A stretch of 64,000 bases of DNA from Pseudovirgaria hyperparasitica (taxonomy: Eukaryota; Ascomycota; Dothideomycetes; Acrospermales; Acrospermaceae), in assembly GCF_010093815.1 (NCBI RefSeq), contig NW_022985554.1:1272999-1336998 (forward strand), written 5' to 3'. The position numbers were made by a program, and so were the translations under genes. Below, piece after piece: positions 44,501 through 58,200 of this stretch (positions are counted from its first letter, which is position 1; every line of letters starts with the position of its first letter). The notes beneath the pieces were generated by a model, which saw only the letters and a program-made list of their open reading frames with translations, had not been told where the DNA came from and searched no databases.

Positions 44501-46379
44501 CTCATTGCGGCCAATTTGAACGTCAACGCCTTGGATCTTGAATGGCTGGTCATCGATGAGAGTACTGTCGCTTATCCGCTTCATTTCCTTTTCGGCCAGA
44601 GACATATGCTTCTCCTTCTTGGACTTCTTATCCTTCTTACCCTTCTTAGAAGTGCCCTTATCTTCTTCCTTAGCTGCTTGTTCCCACGTGAAATCGGCTT
44701 TCTTGATATCGATTGCATATCTGCTATCTCCATCCCACACTGCCTCATCACTGGCCTCCTCAGCAAGCAAGAACTCTTGAATGCGCTCGAGAGAGGACAT
44801 AGCATCAATGACTTGACCGAGGACCATAGGTAGGAAATTCAGGGGCAGACGGAGACCGTTGAATAAAGCTAGCGAGGAGAAGATAGGTGCAGGGTTGAGA
44901 CCGTGCCCGGAGACAGAGTATACAATGAATGCAATCATGGCGGCGAAGACAGGCATGACCATGCCTACAGCGAGGATGGCATTACGGATCGAAAGGAGGA
45001 ACTGGATGCCGCGGATTTCAGACCTCCGAATCTTACTCAGCCGGTCGAGGAAACTGAGTTCCCATCCGAAGTACTTGACGAATCGCACGGCACCCAGGAT
45101 TTCTTGCGTCAGTGCCACGCGCTGATCAGTGATTTTGTTGATGGCGATACGTCGGACGAAAAGGGTGCGAATGGCGCGTGCCAGTAGCGGCATAGCAACG
45201 ACAAGGAGTGAGAAGCCAGCAAGAGCACTGTATGTGATGTTGATGATAAGGAGGATCAGCGTGAGGGCGATGGCGACAGGGGCAGTCCAGACCATGTGGA
45301 ACATGCCAGAGGCAGTGTCCACGCGGTACGTATCGACAGACATGAGATTGACAATGCGGCCATTGCTCCAACCCTGAGCATCCTTCTTGCCCTTTGCCTT
45401 CTTCTTCTTTCGAAGCATCTTGTCGTACCATTTCCGTTCTGCTTCGGACCCTGGCTTAATGCTTGACGGTGGATTGCCAAACATATCAGGGATATCCCCT
45501 CCAGCTCTAGCTCGGCCCGAAAGCTTCATAGCCTTATCGAATATCACCGAGATCAGCACACCTCTAGATTGACCACCAACCATCATACCACGGAAGATGA
45601 AATGGTTTGTGCAGAGTGTCTGAATGATTAACATGGCGACAATGCCAATGACGATGCCAACGCCACGCGCAATCGGAGGAGGATCAATGGCACCGTGAGA
45701 CTTGGCGGAAACCCATGCTTCTGCTGCATAGGCAATGAGGTACTTCAAGACGAACGGTGCGAGCGATTGCAGGATTGATGCCATAAGCTGACAGAAACCA
45801 CCAAGCAGGAATTCGAATTTGAAGGTGTCGTATAGCGCCATCGTCAACGGTCGCTTGTCCTTGCTGTCCAACCGCTTCTTGAAGTTCTCATTCAGCTTCA
45901 CCTTCAGTACATGAGCACTCCGGTCGGGGTTTATCGACCAGATGTCAGTCTCTTCGAGTGGACGTTTGTAACCAGTCTGCGCACTACTTAGTAATGTTGA
46001 CAGCAGCGACGCAAGCACGACTTACCCGCATAAGCGAACCGATCCAGTGAAAAGTGAGGACACTGAACCATGACGCCTGGTATTCGTGACTGACTTCCCT
46101 CGTCTTTGGGATTGGAGGCTTTCTCGAACTTCCGAATTGGTACCATTTCCTCTTTTCTTGCGAAGCTGGAGCTGTGGCCACACTCAGACCCGATACTACC
46201 GATTCGTTTGTGGTAGCATGTGTGTGTATCCTGTTGTCATCTGAAGACGAGTCAGAGAGGTCCTTCGCGGTGCCGACCTTGTCCAGCGGTACGGATTCAA
46301 ATTCCTCCTCGGCATATGGTGGAGCGGGGCCATTGTGTTGCTGTCGCCCCGGGTCTTGATCTTTCTCCGGATGTACCAT
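41579..46379 (-). CDS. YOR1: ABCC-type multidrug transporter, Yor1-like
   Basis: Full-size ABC exporter of the C (MRP/CFTR-like) subfamily; yeast Yor1 is a plasma-membrane oligomycin and organic-anion pump. Exons 46026-46379 and 41579-45976, 1583 aa, phase 0 join at LMR then TGYKRPLEETDIWSI. There are two membrane domains, and NBD1 has GTVGCGKTS (about 613), VSGGQKQR (about 707) and IVIMDDPLSAVDAHVG, where Asp replaces the catalytic Glu, as is normal in ABCC. NBD2 has GRTGAGKST (about 1213), FSLGQRQLMALARAL (degenerate signature, as in Yor1) and CDEATSSVD. There is a Lys-rich linker before NBD1 and an acidic C-terminal tail. The N-terminal 118 residues are cytosolic and hydrophilic. Confidence 0.93.
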
Positions 46380-47716
46380 GATCAGAGTATATGGGGGATC
46401 ATGGGTCTTGAGAGGAGAAGAGGAGAGAATGCAATACGTGGGCAGGGCATGCGGTGTATTTGAACCGCCGCACAAGAGCGACGAAGAGCAGAGTAGTAGC
46501 GGTCATGGTGGCTAAGTCCGAGAAGGAATGCTTGCCGATTCAGCGAACAGCGATTGGACGGAAGAGTCATACAGGCATCCAAGCGTGGGAGTGGGAGTGG
46601 ATCATGGAGTGTTTAGCTTCGCGCAAGGCGAATGCTTGTCTGAGAGCGGGCGATGGCTGTTGGGGCGTCCCTTGTTGAACTTCCCATAATCGTCAGCCAT
46701 CCCGCAAAACACGGAACATTTTCTGATCTGGCCCGGTCCCGGTCAGCATCGGCAGCATCGGCATTGTTCAGAATCCGATACCGCTTGCTTCACCACCATT
46801 GGTCAGCAGTACGATAATTCGAGAACATGATTGGCCTACGCGAGAACCAAGGGTGTAATGTGTTCTCCAAGTGTATATAAGCCTGCATCAACATTATTAA
46901 TGGCATTCGGCAACATGAAGACCGTCATCTAGATACACCTTGTGGGCGAATTCCGGACGAATACATACATATATATGCATATATACACACACACACACAC
47001 TTAGAGAACACTTAACGCATGTTATACAGCCTCGCATTACGACACAGACGCCATTATCATTTGCTCTGTCTAATGCTGGGGTCTAGGTCAAGCTTTCTGG
47101 CGCGTGCGCCCGTGATCAGCACTCAACTCGATTGCCGTGAATATTCGTATATCGTATTGTGTATAGACAGCAGCTGTAGTAGACTGTAGCGGCGTAGGAG
47201 GCTGAAGGTGTTGAAGAGCCCCCACCTCAAAACATTGGCCTCTGCTCAATCAATAAACCATGGATACATGCTACGGAGTATTAATCCAAGCAGCGTAGAT
47301 GAACTGAGAAACTATCTTCAGGTATGCTGGATTCTTCAGCTCAAACGGCACCCATTCCGTCACCTTTGCAGTTATTATTATTTCATCACATAGAAGCTGA
47401 TATTGCTGCCTTTGCATATTTGGAACCTGATCCTCCATCGAGTGGTCAGCCACGCCATGTCTGCAGACCTGCTCCTTCATTGCGCGGACCACGCGATATG
47501 TGGAGCCATGGACCCGGACGTTGATGCTGATCACCGCGTTTCGTCTTTATTTTTGGCATTCCCCGACATCAAACGTCATCCCGGCGTCCCAGCAATGATG
47601 GCATTCCGTCTGCCAACGTTGCAACCTGTGAGGTACAACGCTCGTATACGACTTAGTCCAATGTACTCTTCCCATTCGTCAAAGCTCGGCTCGTTGCGCT
47701 TCTTGCAGCGTCTACT
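46380..47716. other. YOR1 upstream and OAT 3' flank
   Basis: About 1.3 kb between two minus-strand genes. It contains an ATATAT/ACACAC stretch at about 46966-47000. Otherwise nothing I can support. Confidence 0.5.
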
Positions 47717-49306
47717 CTAGTTGTCCACTCCAATGTGGATGTTCTTTTCGCCTGGAGGAATCACTTCCTTCTCCTTCTCCCCTTGCAGATTGGGAAGTTC
47801 GGCCATAGCCTCGCTAATGATGCTAAGTGCTTGCTGGATCTGTTCTTCGCTGATTATCAATGGAGGTGCCAGACGGATGATATTCTGGTGTGTTGGTTTT
47901 GCCTGAGTTTTCACATTAGATCTCATCCATTCACACCTCACGGCTATCATCTTACCAGCAAACCCTTCTCCTTAAGCAGCATACAGAGGTCCCAGGCGCT
48001 GTGGCCATTCGTCTTGTCTTCGTCAATCACGATCGCGTTCAATAAGCCTTTTCCCCGCACGAGGGTCAGCATGGGGTTGTTGATCTTCCGTAGTCCCTGG
48101 CGAAACAGCTCGCCCAGATTCTGGGCGCGCTCTACCATGCTCTCTTCCTGGATCAGCTCGAGGGCCCTGATGGCGACGGCGCAGCCAAGCGGGTTCCCGC
48201 CGTATGTGGAGCCGTGAGTGCCGGGCTCAACGGTTAGCATGATTTCTTTCGAAGCCAGTACGCAAGAGACTGGATACATTCCGCCTGAAATTGCTTTGCC
48301 TAACAGGACCATGTCGGGCTTGATACCACTCCATTCATAGCATAGCATCTTGCCTGTCCGAGCGATTCCAGTCTGGATCTCGTCACAAATCAAAAGTACG
48401 TTGTGCTTCTCACAAAGAGACTTGACTTCACGCAGGTAGTTCTCGTCTGGTACCACAATACCTGCCTCGCCCTGGATAGGCTCTACAAGGAACGCAGCGG
48501 TCTTGTCACCATGAGTCTCGAATACATCTCTTACGTCTTCCACATTGTTGTATCGGATATGCTTTCCGGTAGTCGGGTTTACACTACCAATGTTTGGGAG
48601 GTAAGGTCCATAGTTATCGCGTGATTCGGGGTCAGTTGACATGGTGATAGCGGCGAACTACCGGTTTGTCAGCCTTATACACGGTCTCTTTGCAGTAATG
48701 TGACTTACAGTGCGTCCGTGGAAGTTCTCCTGCACACTGAAAATCAGCGCCTCATTCTGAGGAATGCCTTTGACTTTATATCCCCATTTCCTAGCAACCT
48801 TAACCGCTGTCTCCACCGCTTCAGCTCCCGTATTCATTGGGAGGACCATATCAAAGCCAAACATCTTTGTCACGAATTCTGCAAACTTCGGGAATACGTC
48901 ATTGTAGAAAGCGCGACTGCTCAGGGTCAAGCGAGATGCCTGATCAGTGAGAGCCTTGACAAGTTCAGGATGGCAATGGCCTTGGTTCACAGCGCTGTAG
49001 GCCGACAGAAAATCGAGGTACGGGCCTTTCCCGTCAGCATCCCACACGTGAACGCCGCGTGCTCTATCACACGTCAGCTTCGCTGTCGAATAGAGTCACT
49101 TCCAATGCTCACCTGCTGAACACAATTGGAAGAGGGTGGTAATTGTGAGCGGCGTGTGTCTGCTCAAGATGTAAGGCATCTTTCGTAGAAGAAGCATGGT
49201 ACCGGGACGTAGTACCACTTGATGGGTTAAAAGTCTTCGCAGTTGGCTTCAAGGTCGACGCGTTTGTGTCATTGGCGCCATTGGCAGCGATGGCTGAAGG
49301 AGACAT
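47717..49306 (-). CDS. CAR2: Ornithine aminotransferase
   Basis: PLP enzyme converting ornithine and 2-oxoglutarate to glutamate semialdehyde and glutamate in arginine breakdown. Exons 49113-49306, 48709-49063, 47956-48657 and 47717-47902 give 478 aa. I chose the ATG at 49306; the frame is open to 49339 but that first codon is TTG. Core blocks are [45 protein letters not shown] then [43 protein letters not shown] and the PLP lysine in [18 protein letters not shown] (about 298). The C-terminus has a short extension. The N-terminal 40 residues are Thr/Ser-rich and not an obvious mitochondrial signal, which fits the cytosolic fungal enzyme. Confidence 0.95.
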
Positions 49307-50528
49307 GTCGAGATAGGCCGGGACGATGCGTGGAGGCAATTGTGTAGTGGTGAGTTTGTTTTGGGTCGAGGCAATGGGATATCAGAAAGTGTAGGGCAGT
49401 GCAAAGTGAGGAATTTGAGGCTCGTAGATGAAGGGAAGGGCGAGTAGAAAAGAGAAAGCGGGCGAGAAAATGTGGAGGAGAAGGCGCAGAAGAGTAGCAG
49501 GAAGCAAAGCCGCCTCTATCCTCGGACTGCCATTAGGGAATTGAGCATTACATACACGCGGTTGTACCTGCGCTTAAGGGAACCCGAGCCTCGAGATATT
49601 ACGTGGGGCTCAAATGGTTTGAAAGGCTTCAGGGCTCCGCTCCCCGCCATGGATGCCTGGACCTGGCAATTTTTAGGCTTGGTGTGCCGCCGTTACGGGC
49701 GACCTCCCCCATTTCGCCCGCCCCGATTGGTTGCCGCGTCTTGGGCCATGCTCGAGCCTTACGGATCTCGTGACCGACACTTGACACATGAGAACCGATA
49801 AGACGTCCTTGTGGCGCATCTCGCTCGGGACATCGACATCTGATGGATCAATGTTCCGGTGTAGACATGCATCTGCCGACAGCTGGATGCCGCGGCGTGC
49901 CGTGCATGATGAGTATGTGTGACACTATGACGGGTATGCTCTCACCCTGAGTAACTCGCCTGAAGATTAACCTCCGAGTCGGAGATATCTCCCGGTATAG
50001 TTCAGTCAGACAGTAAAACACTTTCGAAAGTCTCGCTCGGTATAATATGCGGCCGGGAACTAGAAGGTTATCGCACTATCTGCCTAGCGCTGCTTCAAAT
50101 GGTGTCCGCGTGAGATTGGTCAAGTAGACTATCCTATGTCTAGAACAAGTGTATGTATTAGGCGTCTTTCTAACAACTTCAGTAGTAGAAGTCTCAAGTT
50201 GACTAGAGAACACTCATGTTTGAATTTGAATCGAGCGTCCTACACCATCTACATTACAGGCCGTAGCATCGTGATGCGTTACTCATGGAGAATTTCATGA
50301 CTCGTAAATGTTGAAGTATATGCTGACGTATATGCGGGCGCAGTCCTTTCGGCTTCAGTCTACCGAATAGACACCATTGCAAACAGCGCGAAAGAAGGAA
50401 AGAAGACGGAGAAGAAGGAGAAGAGGAAGAAGAAGAACAAGAAGAAGAAGAACAGAAGAAGAAGACCGGGACTTGAAAGCTGCTACATGAAGCCTCCTAC
50501 AGTCTTCGTCATGATAGGTGGGATCCAA
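49307..50528. other. OAT upstream and regulator 3' flank
   Basis: About 1.2 kb. A purine-rich (GAA/AAG)n stretch lies at about 50391-50467. No gene, RNA or repeat family otherwise recognised. Confidence 0.55.
50391..50467. repeat. GAAGAA purine tract
   Basis: An imperfect GAA/AAG run of about 75 nt downstream of the regulator gene, nearly free of pyrimidines on the plus strand. Confidence 0.85.
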
Positions 50529-53297
50529 TTAATCTTCTAATTTTACAAATGACAGTAAAAATCTTGCTGTAATGCGGCCTGTGTATTGTCGCCAATTGTG
50601 CATGGAAACGGCCACGCGTGCCCGCTCTTCAAGGAAATTCCCTGGAAGAGTTAGCAAAGCTCCAGTGACCAAGGGAGAAATAAAATTTGTACTTTTTTCT
50701 TGGATCAGCGAACTTAGGTTTTGGAGGCATGTGATCATTCCCGGTTGAGTGATCTTCGCGCTCCAGTCGATTTTACAATCTTTGATCGGATTGCAGTTGC
50801 GAGCATACTTCTTTTGGAAGAGCTCTATGATAATGTCAAAGTATCCGTCAATTCTTCGGACAGCTTCATTTGCGCCCTCCTCTGCGAAGCTCCTCTCCAA
50901 ATCTCCTTGGCCCACTCTACTATCCAGAATACTGTTAACATTCTTCTGGATGACTTCGGCAGCAATGGCTAAACCAAGAACGATAATGAACGCATCGGTC
51001 CATTTATCGCAGCCTTTACTACCCCCCAGCATGTTTTGCAGATGTTTTAAGAGCATCTCCATCTTTCTTCCCTGTAATCGCGCGTAAAAATGTTTGATTT
51101 GTCGATTCGCCAGACGCGGCGAAGTCTTGTCGCCGTAGTCATCTGGTTTATAGTTTGATAGCTTCGAGAGGCTGTCAACTTTGTGTTCGTCCGGTATGGT
51201 CAAAGTGTGTGCAACAATATAAGTCGTGATTATGAGGTAGTAAACTTCCGTCAGTAATTTCTCCTTCATGTTATTAGCAAGGTGTTCAACGACCTCGTCA
51301 CGGGCATGTGCGCTCATACCTGTTCGGTTCCCTGAGCAGGGTCGATGTTAACTAGACACTCGAACATCCGTTTCGCGAAGTCTTCCTTTTCACCCGCATA
51401 GTATCTTCCGACAAAGTTGGTCATGAAATGAGTAGCGATCTGTTTGACGTGAGTGTCATATTTGGTCTCATCCTTGGTATAATGCATGCTCTGTAGCCCA
51501 AGTGGAGGCGAAGCCTTTTCTACACGAATGTTCTGGCCCGTCTTTGCGTCCTTGAAATGTTGGAATTGCCGTAGCAATTCAGGATTGCTCGGCTTGAATT
51601 CATAAACATCAACTTCAAGCCAGGGCAAGCCATATCCTGGCGTCAATTGAATCTTGATCTCAGATTTTCCCCAATCACGGACATTCGTTTCGCACATTTT
51701 AATTAACGTCTCTTCACTATGGAGGTCGGAAATCCAGGCTATAGTTTGTTAGCACTGACCAGTATACTCATGTTCGGGACATACTTGGTAGGAGAAAAAT
51801 CATGAGTTCAGGAAGTATATCACGACAGCAGCCCAGTTTCCAATCATCACCTGGCTTTTGAGAACGATTCGCGCAACGGCGACAGATTTCGCCTGGGTCG
51901 CACTAGAATAGTCAGTCGAGCTATGGCTTTAGAAGAATGGACTGCTCCTACTTTATCTCTCTGAATCCTGCAGCGCCAACAGACACGTGTTTTCCTCATA
52001 ACATTTGCCTGTGCCGCCTTGTCTGGAGCGAGGTGGGTGCCAGGCTTCCGGCCGCCAGCACGTTGGGCAGACGGTCCGTAGGGCTTCCGAACGCCTCGGG
52101 TATTCTTGGCGTACGATTTCTTCGATCGGGTAGTATCCATCTGTGAGCTACTCGTAGCACCATTAGCAGAATATAAATGCTGGTCTGTGATGTGATTATC
52201 CTTCGTGGTGGAGCTAGCTCCTTCCCATGTAGGGCCCGGATTCGAGAATAGCGATGGTCCATTGTGTAAGATTCCTTGCGAGCCATGTGTCAGTTGATAG
52301 TAGTCTATATGTGCAGGAATGGTCGACGATTGATAAGTGGATTGAGAAGGTATCTCAAGGTGATAACTATGGGGATACAAGCTGCGACCGATAGGTGCAA
52401 TGTCATTTGGGCGGTATGCAGGCTCAGGCCCTGAAACTGGGCTTCGAGAGTCGAAAGGGACACCATCGTGTGTGTTTGCATACTGAGAGCTTTGTGTATT
52501 GTACATGGTGGTGTTATCGTAATTGTTTATACACCAGTCAACCCCGGCATTAGTGGGAGCATAGCCTTTAGGATCGGAGCCTAGTTCCCATATAGGTGCC
52601 GATGACGGGGCGGGAGTGGTGGGCATTTGATGAGGAGACCACGGTGACAGGTCAGCCCAACGTGGAGGTGGGAATGCCAAGGGTGTCATGGCCATGGAGG
52701 GTCTTGTAGACGCGGTCAGTTGCTGCGGAGCAGACATGGACCATCCTGTGACTTGGAAAGTACTGTCATGCTCGTGGCGCACTGGGTACTCATTCGTCAT
52801 GGGCTGCTGAATAGCATAAGTCGGACTCGGAGAATGCGCAGAGCCTGAATCGGTATAAGCCTTTTATACGTGTATATTGATCAGTGCCTACCTTGGGATT
52901 CTCGGTGCCAGAGAGAACTTTGATTCGAACTCATCGACTGTTGACTGTGACGGCGCTCTAGATCGAGCATTCTATCGTCAATGGGCATCTCTTGGGGGGT
53001 TGAGTCTCGGATTCCATAGAGATCTTGATCAAGGCTATCGTTCGGGGGCGTCATAACAGAGTGTGATGAGTACAAGCTGCCAGTTGGGCTACTTGCAACA
53101 TCATACTCCTCAAGCACTGGAGATACATTGCTGCCCTGACTCCTTGGAGAGAAAGATCCGAGCTGGCTGACAGAACTAGGAGTTATCCCTCGTGCCTTCG
53201 AATCGTACGATGGTCCAGTGGCAGCGTACTGAGTAGTTGGCAATCCGTTAATATACATGATATTCCCGTTCCAGTGGAAGTCGTTCATTATGACCAT
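50529..53297 (-). CDS. Zn2Cys6 transcription factor with internal zinc cluster
   Basis: Five exons: 52892-53297, 51952-52844, 51785-51902, 51320-51738, 50529-51263; 856 aa, all phases fit. The protein opens with about 420 Ser/Pro/Gln-rich residues. The zinc cluster then reads RKTRVCWRCRIQRDK, spliced to CDPGEICRRCANRSQK and GDDWKLGCCRDILP. Spacing is Cys-x2-Cys-x6-Cys-x5-Cys-x2-Cys-x14-Cys. The long last loop and internal position match a fungal subfamily that I recall but cannot name. An exon junction falls exactly before the third Cys. The C-terminal 400 residues contain helical segments such as EKLLTEVYYLIITTYIVAHT and may be a regulatory domain. The start could also be upstream (frame open to 53477). 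Confidence 0.8.
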
Positions 53298-55221
53298 TTC
53301 GAAGATCTGGTTGCAGGTCAAAGGACACTCGAAAAATTGCTGCGGACGAATGCGAAACTGCTGCCTGATGTGTAAGGCTGAGGCACAAACGATTCTAGCG
53401 GAAGTTATCGAAACTCCCTTCGCTACATTAGAGACAGTTATAGAAAGCGAGCGACAGGAACCGTCGAAAAGTGGCAATCAGGAACAAGTTTTATGAGCAA
53501 GAAAGCAAGATCAAATCGACCTGTGACAGGGGGATTCAAGGCGTACGACAAAGCACGAGCTGGAATGAAAGGAGAGGTGCGCTGTTCAAGAGGAGGGAGG
53601 GCTGAGTGTTCAGAGGGTGTGGTGTATCAAGGATCTATGTGGCTTGCTGCGACCGGTCAGGCAGAAGCCGCCTTGATCGGTCGTTCTCTGCATGTTACCA
53701 GCATGTAAACACTCTGATTCGCCCAGCGGTGCAAAACATACCCATTGCGCTCTTTTTGCTCAGCCTTACCGAGTTATCGAGAGTTCTGTACTCGGGCTCG
53801 GAAGCGGTACAGGCCGTCCGTCTATGGATCCATATCCATTTGTTGTTATACAGTGCGCAAACAATTGGCGGGTCAGGCACAGACTTTGTTGGCTTGGCAC
53901 TATATCTTCCTGCAAGTCAGTCAAACCCGATAGGGCTTACGATAAGTGGAAGAGTAATGAGGCAAAACCTGGGGTATTCTCTGGTCTAATGCTTGGTCAT
54001 TTGTTGATTGGTGGTTCCGAGACGAGTTCTGATTGATCAGGATGCATCTTCACCGGTAGGAGTAGGCCATCCATGACAGCCCAACCAACTTCGCAGGCCA
54101 CAATGCAGCTGCTTATGAAAGCCATATAAGAGTTGCTACGAATGTATGCATTCCAGCTAGAAGTAAGCGTTATGAATTCCGGTAAAGAGGCTCTTTAGGC
54201 TATATATCCTGTGTCAAGTAGCGAGTCGCGCGGCTGTCGCGAGGATGGGTTCATTTGAAGATACTAGGTATGATAATTGATCCATGACCGGTCGCACTGT
54301 GCTCCATCACGACGATACGAGTGGGTTCTTCATGAGGCTGCCTAATGACTGCTAATCTCGTTGGTGAGCAAGTGAGTATGCACTGCAAGTACTTCTCGAA
54401 CGTGCATATCGACGCATGTAAAAAGCTACGCGGCAGATGTTTGCCCATTTGCTCGGTGCGTACAGCTCCTCTCCATCTGCTGTCAGCAGTACGTCGTCGC
54501 CATACCCAGATCGACCCGGTACACGACACCCTGTTTCGATTGGGATAGCACAGACGCGTCAGACCAGGAGCTGATACGTGTCTGTGTTTTTGTGCGTGGC
54601 TCGTGAGGGATGTGGTGAGACGTAAGGTACTGTGTACAGTGTGGCTACGATAATGATTCTTGACGAGAGCTGATTGTGATGGAGGTCGTCGTGACGTTCT
54701 GTGTATCTCCGCGAGGACAAGAAGTGGAGGAGAGATGGAGGGCAGTGAAGTAATGGGAGGAGGTATAATTAGTTACATGGATAAATACTGTACAGGCCAC
54801 TAGAAAGATGAACCAATTACCGCCGCCAGTAACGCCGTGACCCCGCCCGGCCCTGTTATCGATCGGGCTGATAGGCAGCTAAGAATCGGCTAACTACCCC
54901 CCCGAACCCACCCCGCTGTTAGCTGGGTGTGGGCGCGTGTTGGCGCGTGTAGGCCCAGAGCAACAATGGTGACGGGCAGCAGCTGCGTGCGTCATTGTGT
55001 CAAGCTCAAACTTTCCTGTAATAAACCTGCTCTCATATTTTTGTCCCCCATAATATAGGCATTTGAGCTTTAGCTCTTGTACATAGAGCAACTTCTATCA
55101 TAACTTAACGAATCTCATACTCTCTTGCTCAACTCTTGCTGCACGTGTCCACAGCTGTTCAAGATCATTCTGCAGCGTTACTGGTCTGTAATTGCTAGGC
55201 CTGCGTCCACCATCTGTAAGC
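53298..55221. other. Divergent regulator / Mug190-like intergene
   Basis: About 1.9 kb that should hold both promoters. I see no gene, RNA gene, transposon or long repeat; open frames are short and lack similarity that I recognise. Confidence 0.5.
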
Positions 55222-58200
55222 ATGTCGGGGCATGAGGATGCAGACGCAACTGCACGCCGATACAGAGCTCCTTTCTCCAGTAATCATCCAATTCCCACCG
55301 TACAGAGGTACAAGAAGGAGAAACAGGAAAAAGAAGCCACATATGGAGGGGTTGAGGAAGAGCAGGAAGCTAGCAGGACTCAGCGTGCAAGAGATGCCTA
55401 TGATCGTTACAAACATGGCGATGAAGCTCAAAGAGACGACGAAGGCCCCTACAAAAGCGAGAACAAGAATCTCCAAGCAACGGCCACGCCGGACGGAGAA
55501 GGGGACAAAGAGATTACTACTCTTGATCAATCAAAGGAGCAGCCTATTGAGGAAGCTGCAAAAGACACGTCCGAAGCTGATATATCGCAAGATCCAAAGG
55601 AGCAGCGAAAGCAAATGAAAAAGAGGAAAGGCGATGCTGCGCGTGAAGTCACCGATCCAGTCACACATCTACCGGTCAGGATACATGATTTCACTGAAAG
55701 AGATCTGAAGAACACACCCGAGAATGAGCCAAACCCCGGTCTTCGCTCAAGAACCGGTACAGAGCAGATGGAGAATCCTGAGGACGATCCACAAATCAAA
55801 GCAGACGACGCATTTCAGAGAGACGCTCATTCTGCTATGGACGTAGTGTTCCCACCACCCAACTTTGAGGAGGTCAAGAAACAACTATCGCGCGTTTTCG
55901 AACAAGCCATCATAGCTGGGATCGGTACACTCTCGATATTTGCGATCGGGATTTCCCTTCTAGGCCATTTCTCCGGCTTCGACAAATCTGGTACATACAT
56001 CAGCATACTCACCGTTATTGGCGGCCTTGTTAGTGCAATTACAGTATGGGTACTTCATCAATGGGCGAAGAACAAGATAAATGATGTGTGGGAGAACGAG
56101 ACTTGGGAGAGCGAGAGGCAAGCAGGGAAGAGAATTGCAGCCAAAAACCAGATTGCAGAGTCAACTCATTGGCTCAATTCATTCTTGGCCTCTGTTTGGC
56201 CACTTATAAACCCTGATCTATTCGTCGCCATTCAAGATCAGTTGGAGGTAAGACCCTCAAAGTATGGTTCAGAAACAGCAGCTAACCTCGCTTGGGTAGG
56301 ATGTCATGCAAGCTAGTCTACCAAAAATGGTCCGTATGGTCAGCGTCGAAGACCTCGGGCAGGGCAGCGAATCCTTGAGAATTCTAGGAATTAAGTGGCT
56401 TCCATCAGGTGCAGCGGCCCAGTCCGTTGGCGAAGATGGATCAATTCAGAAGAAGAAGAAGTCTAATGGTGAGAGCGATCGCAAAGTTCCCGGAGAAGGC
56501 GAAGTTGAGCAAAACTCAGACCAAGAAAAGAAGAAGTCCTCGGATGGTGGTGGTGATGGCCAGCCGGACCACGACGAAGGCCAGGAAAATATTGCCGAGG
56601 GTATGGAAGCTGAAGAAGGCGAGTTCATCAACTTGGAAGTCGCTCTTTCATATAGAGCGAGGGGCGCAGGCAAAGGTCTACGAAGCCGAGCCAAGAATGC
56701 ACACCTTTACATGGCATTCTATTTGATAGGGGGTGTCAAATTCCCGGTTTGGGTCGAGATGCACGGGTTTGTGGGCGTATTACGACTGAGGATGCAACTT
56801 ACCCCAGATCCTCCTTTTGTGTCTTTGTGTACCCTCACATTCCTTGGACAGCCTAAGGTAAGTCATCTTGTCTACGTTGTTCCATGTCAGCTGGAGCTTA
56901 CTTTGACTTAGGTCGACCTATCGTGCGTACCGCTCAGCAAGCATGCACTTAATATCATGGATCTTCCATTGATAAGTAATTTTGTACAGTCAGCTGTGGA
57001 TGCTGGACTGAGTACACTGGTTGCACCTCGGAATATGACTCTAGATTTGAAGGATATGCTCGTCGGTGACGATTTCAAGAAAGACACAACCGCTCGTGGA
57101 GTCCTGATGGTCACTGTCAAACGCGGTTTTGATTTCAAGGAAGGCGATTCTGGAATTGGACCTCTCAAGAGCGGCTCTTCCGACCCATATGTCTCTGTCG
57201 GTTGGGCAAAATTCAGCAAGCCGGTCTGGTCAACTAGAGTACTTATGGGTGAGATGGAGCCTTACTGGCAAGAGACGGCGTTTATTTTAGTGACACCTGA
57301 GGAGTTGAATGTTGATGAGCGGCTACGGTTACAGCTCTGGGACTCTGACAGGACTTCTGCGGACGATGACCTGGGGCGCATAGAGCTTGACTTGAAACAC
57401 ATAATGAGAAACGAAAACTCGAATGGAAAGCTCTGGGATCGTCAAGACGGCTTCCGTTCGATCAAGAAAGCTGAAAGCATGCCTGGACAGATAGAATGGA
57501 GCGTGGGATATTTCTCGAAGCTTCGGATGCAAGAATCGCAGCTTGCTTCGCAGACGAAAGAGCCTGGAGTCAAGAACATGGAAGACCTCCGAAAGCTGGT
57601 GGAACAAGAAAGCGAAAGGAAACTACGAGAAGCGAAGAAGGACGAGACCGAAGAGATCGAACAACAGAAAGCTCAGGATCTCAAGGAACGTGAGGACGAG
57701 CTCATAACACACGCACCACCGCCTGATGGCTACCCTACAGGCATCCTGTCCATTCAGATCCACAACATTACCGGGCTGGAGCTGCAAGCCATCAATAAGC
57801 GTGAGCAGAGCAAAAAAGATAACAATTCTGAAGTGGATGAAGAAGGTGACGACCTTCCATCCGCCTACTGCACCATCATCCTCAACCATCAGAAGATCTA
57901 CAAGACACGCACTAAACCTAAGAACTCAAAGCCGTTCTTCAACGCCGGATGCGAGCGTCTTGTCCGTGACTGGCGCAATACCGAAATCCATCTCTCCATT
58001 CGGGACGCCCGAGTCCATGAGAACGATGCTCTGCTCGGGATCGTCCACCTTCCATTATCCAAACTATTTGAAAAGCGCTCTCAGTTCTCAGAATTCTTCC
58101 CCTTATCCGGCGGCGTCGGGTACGGCAAGGTGCGCGTGTCCATGGTCTTCCGCGCTGTGAAGCTGCAAGCACCTCGCGAGCTCCTAGGATGGGACTTTGG

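Noticed and set aside
49306-49339. An upstream start for ornithine aminotransferase at 49339
   Set aside because: The codon there is TTG; the first ATG is at 49306.
55192-55221. An upstream start for the Mug190-like gene at 55192
   Set aside because: The codon there is TTG; the first ATG in frame is at 55222.
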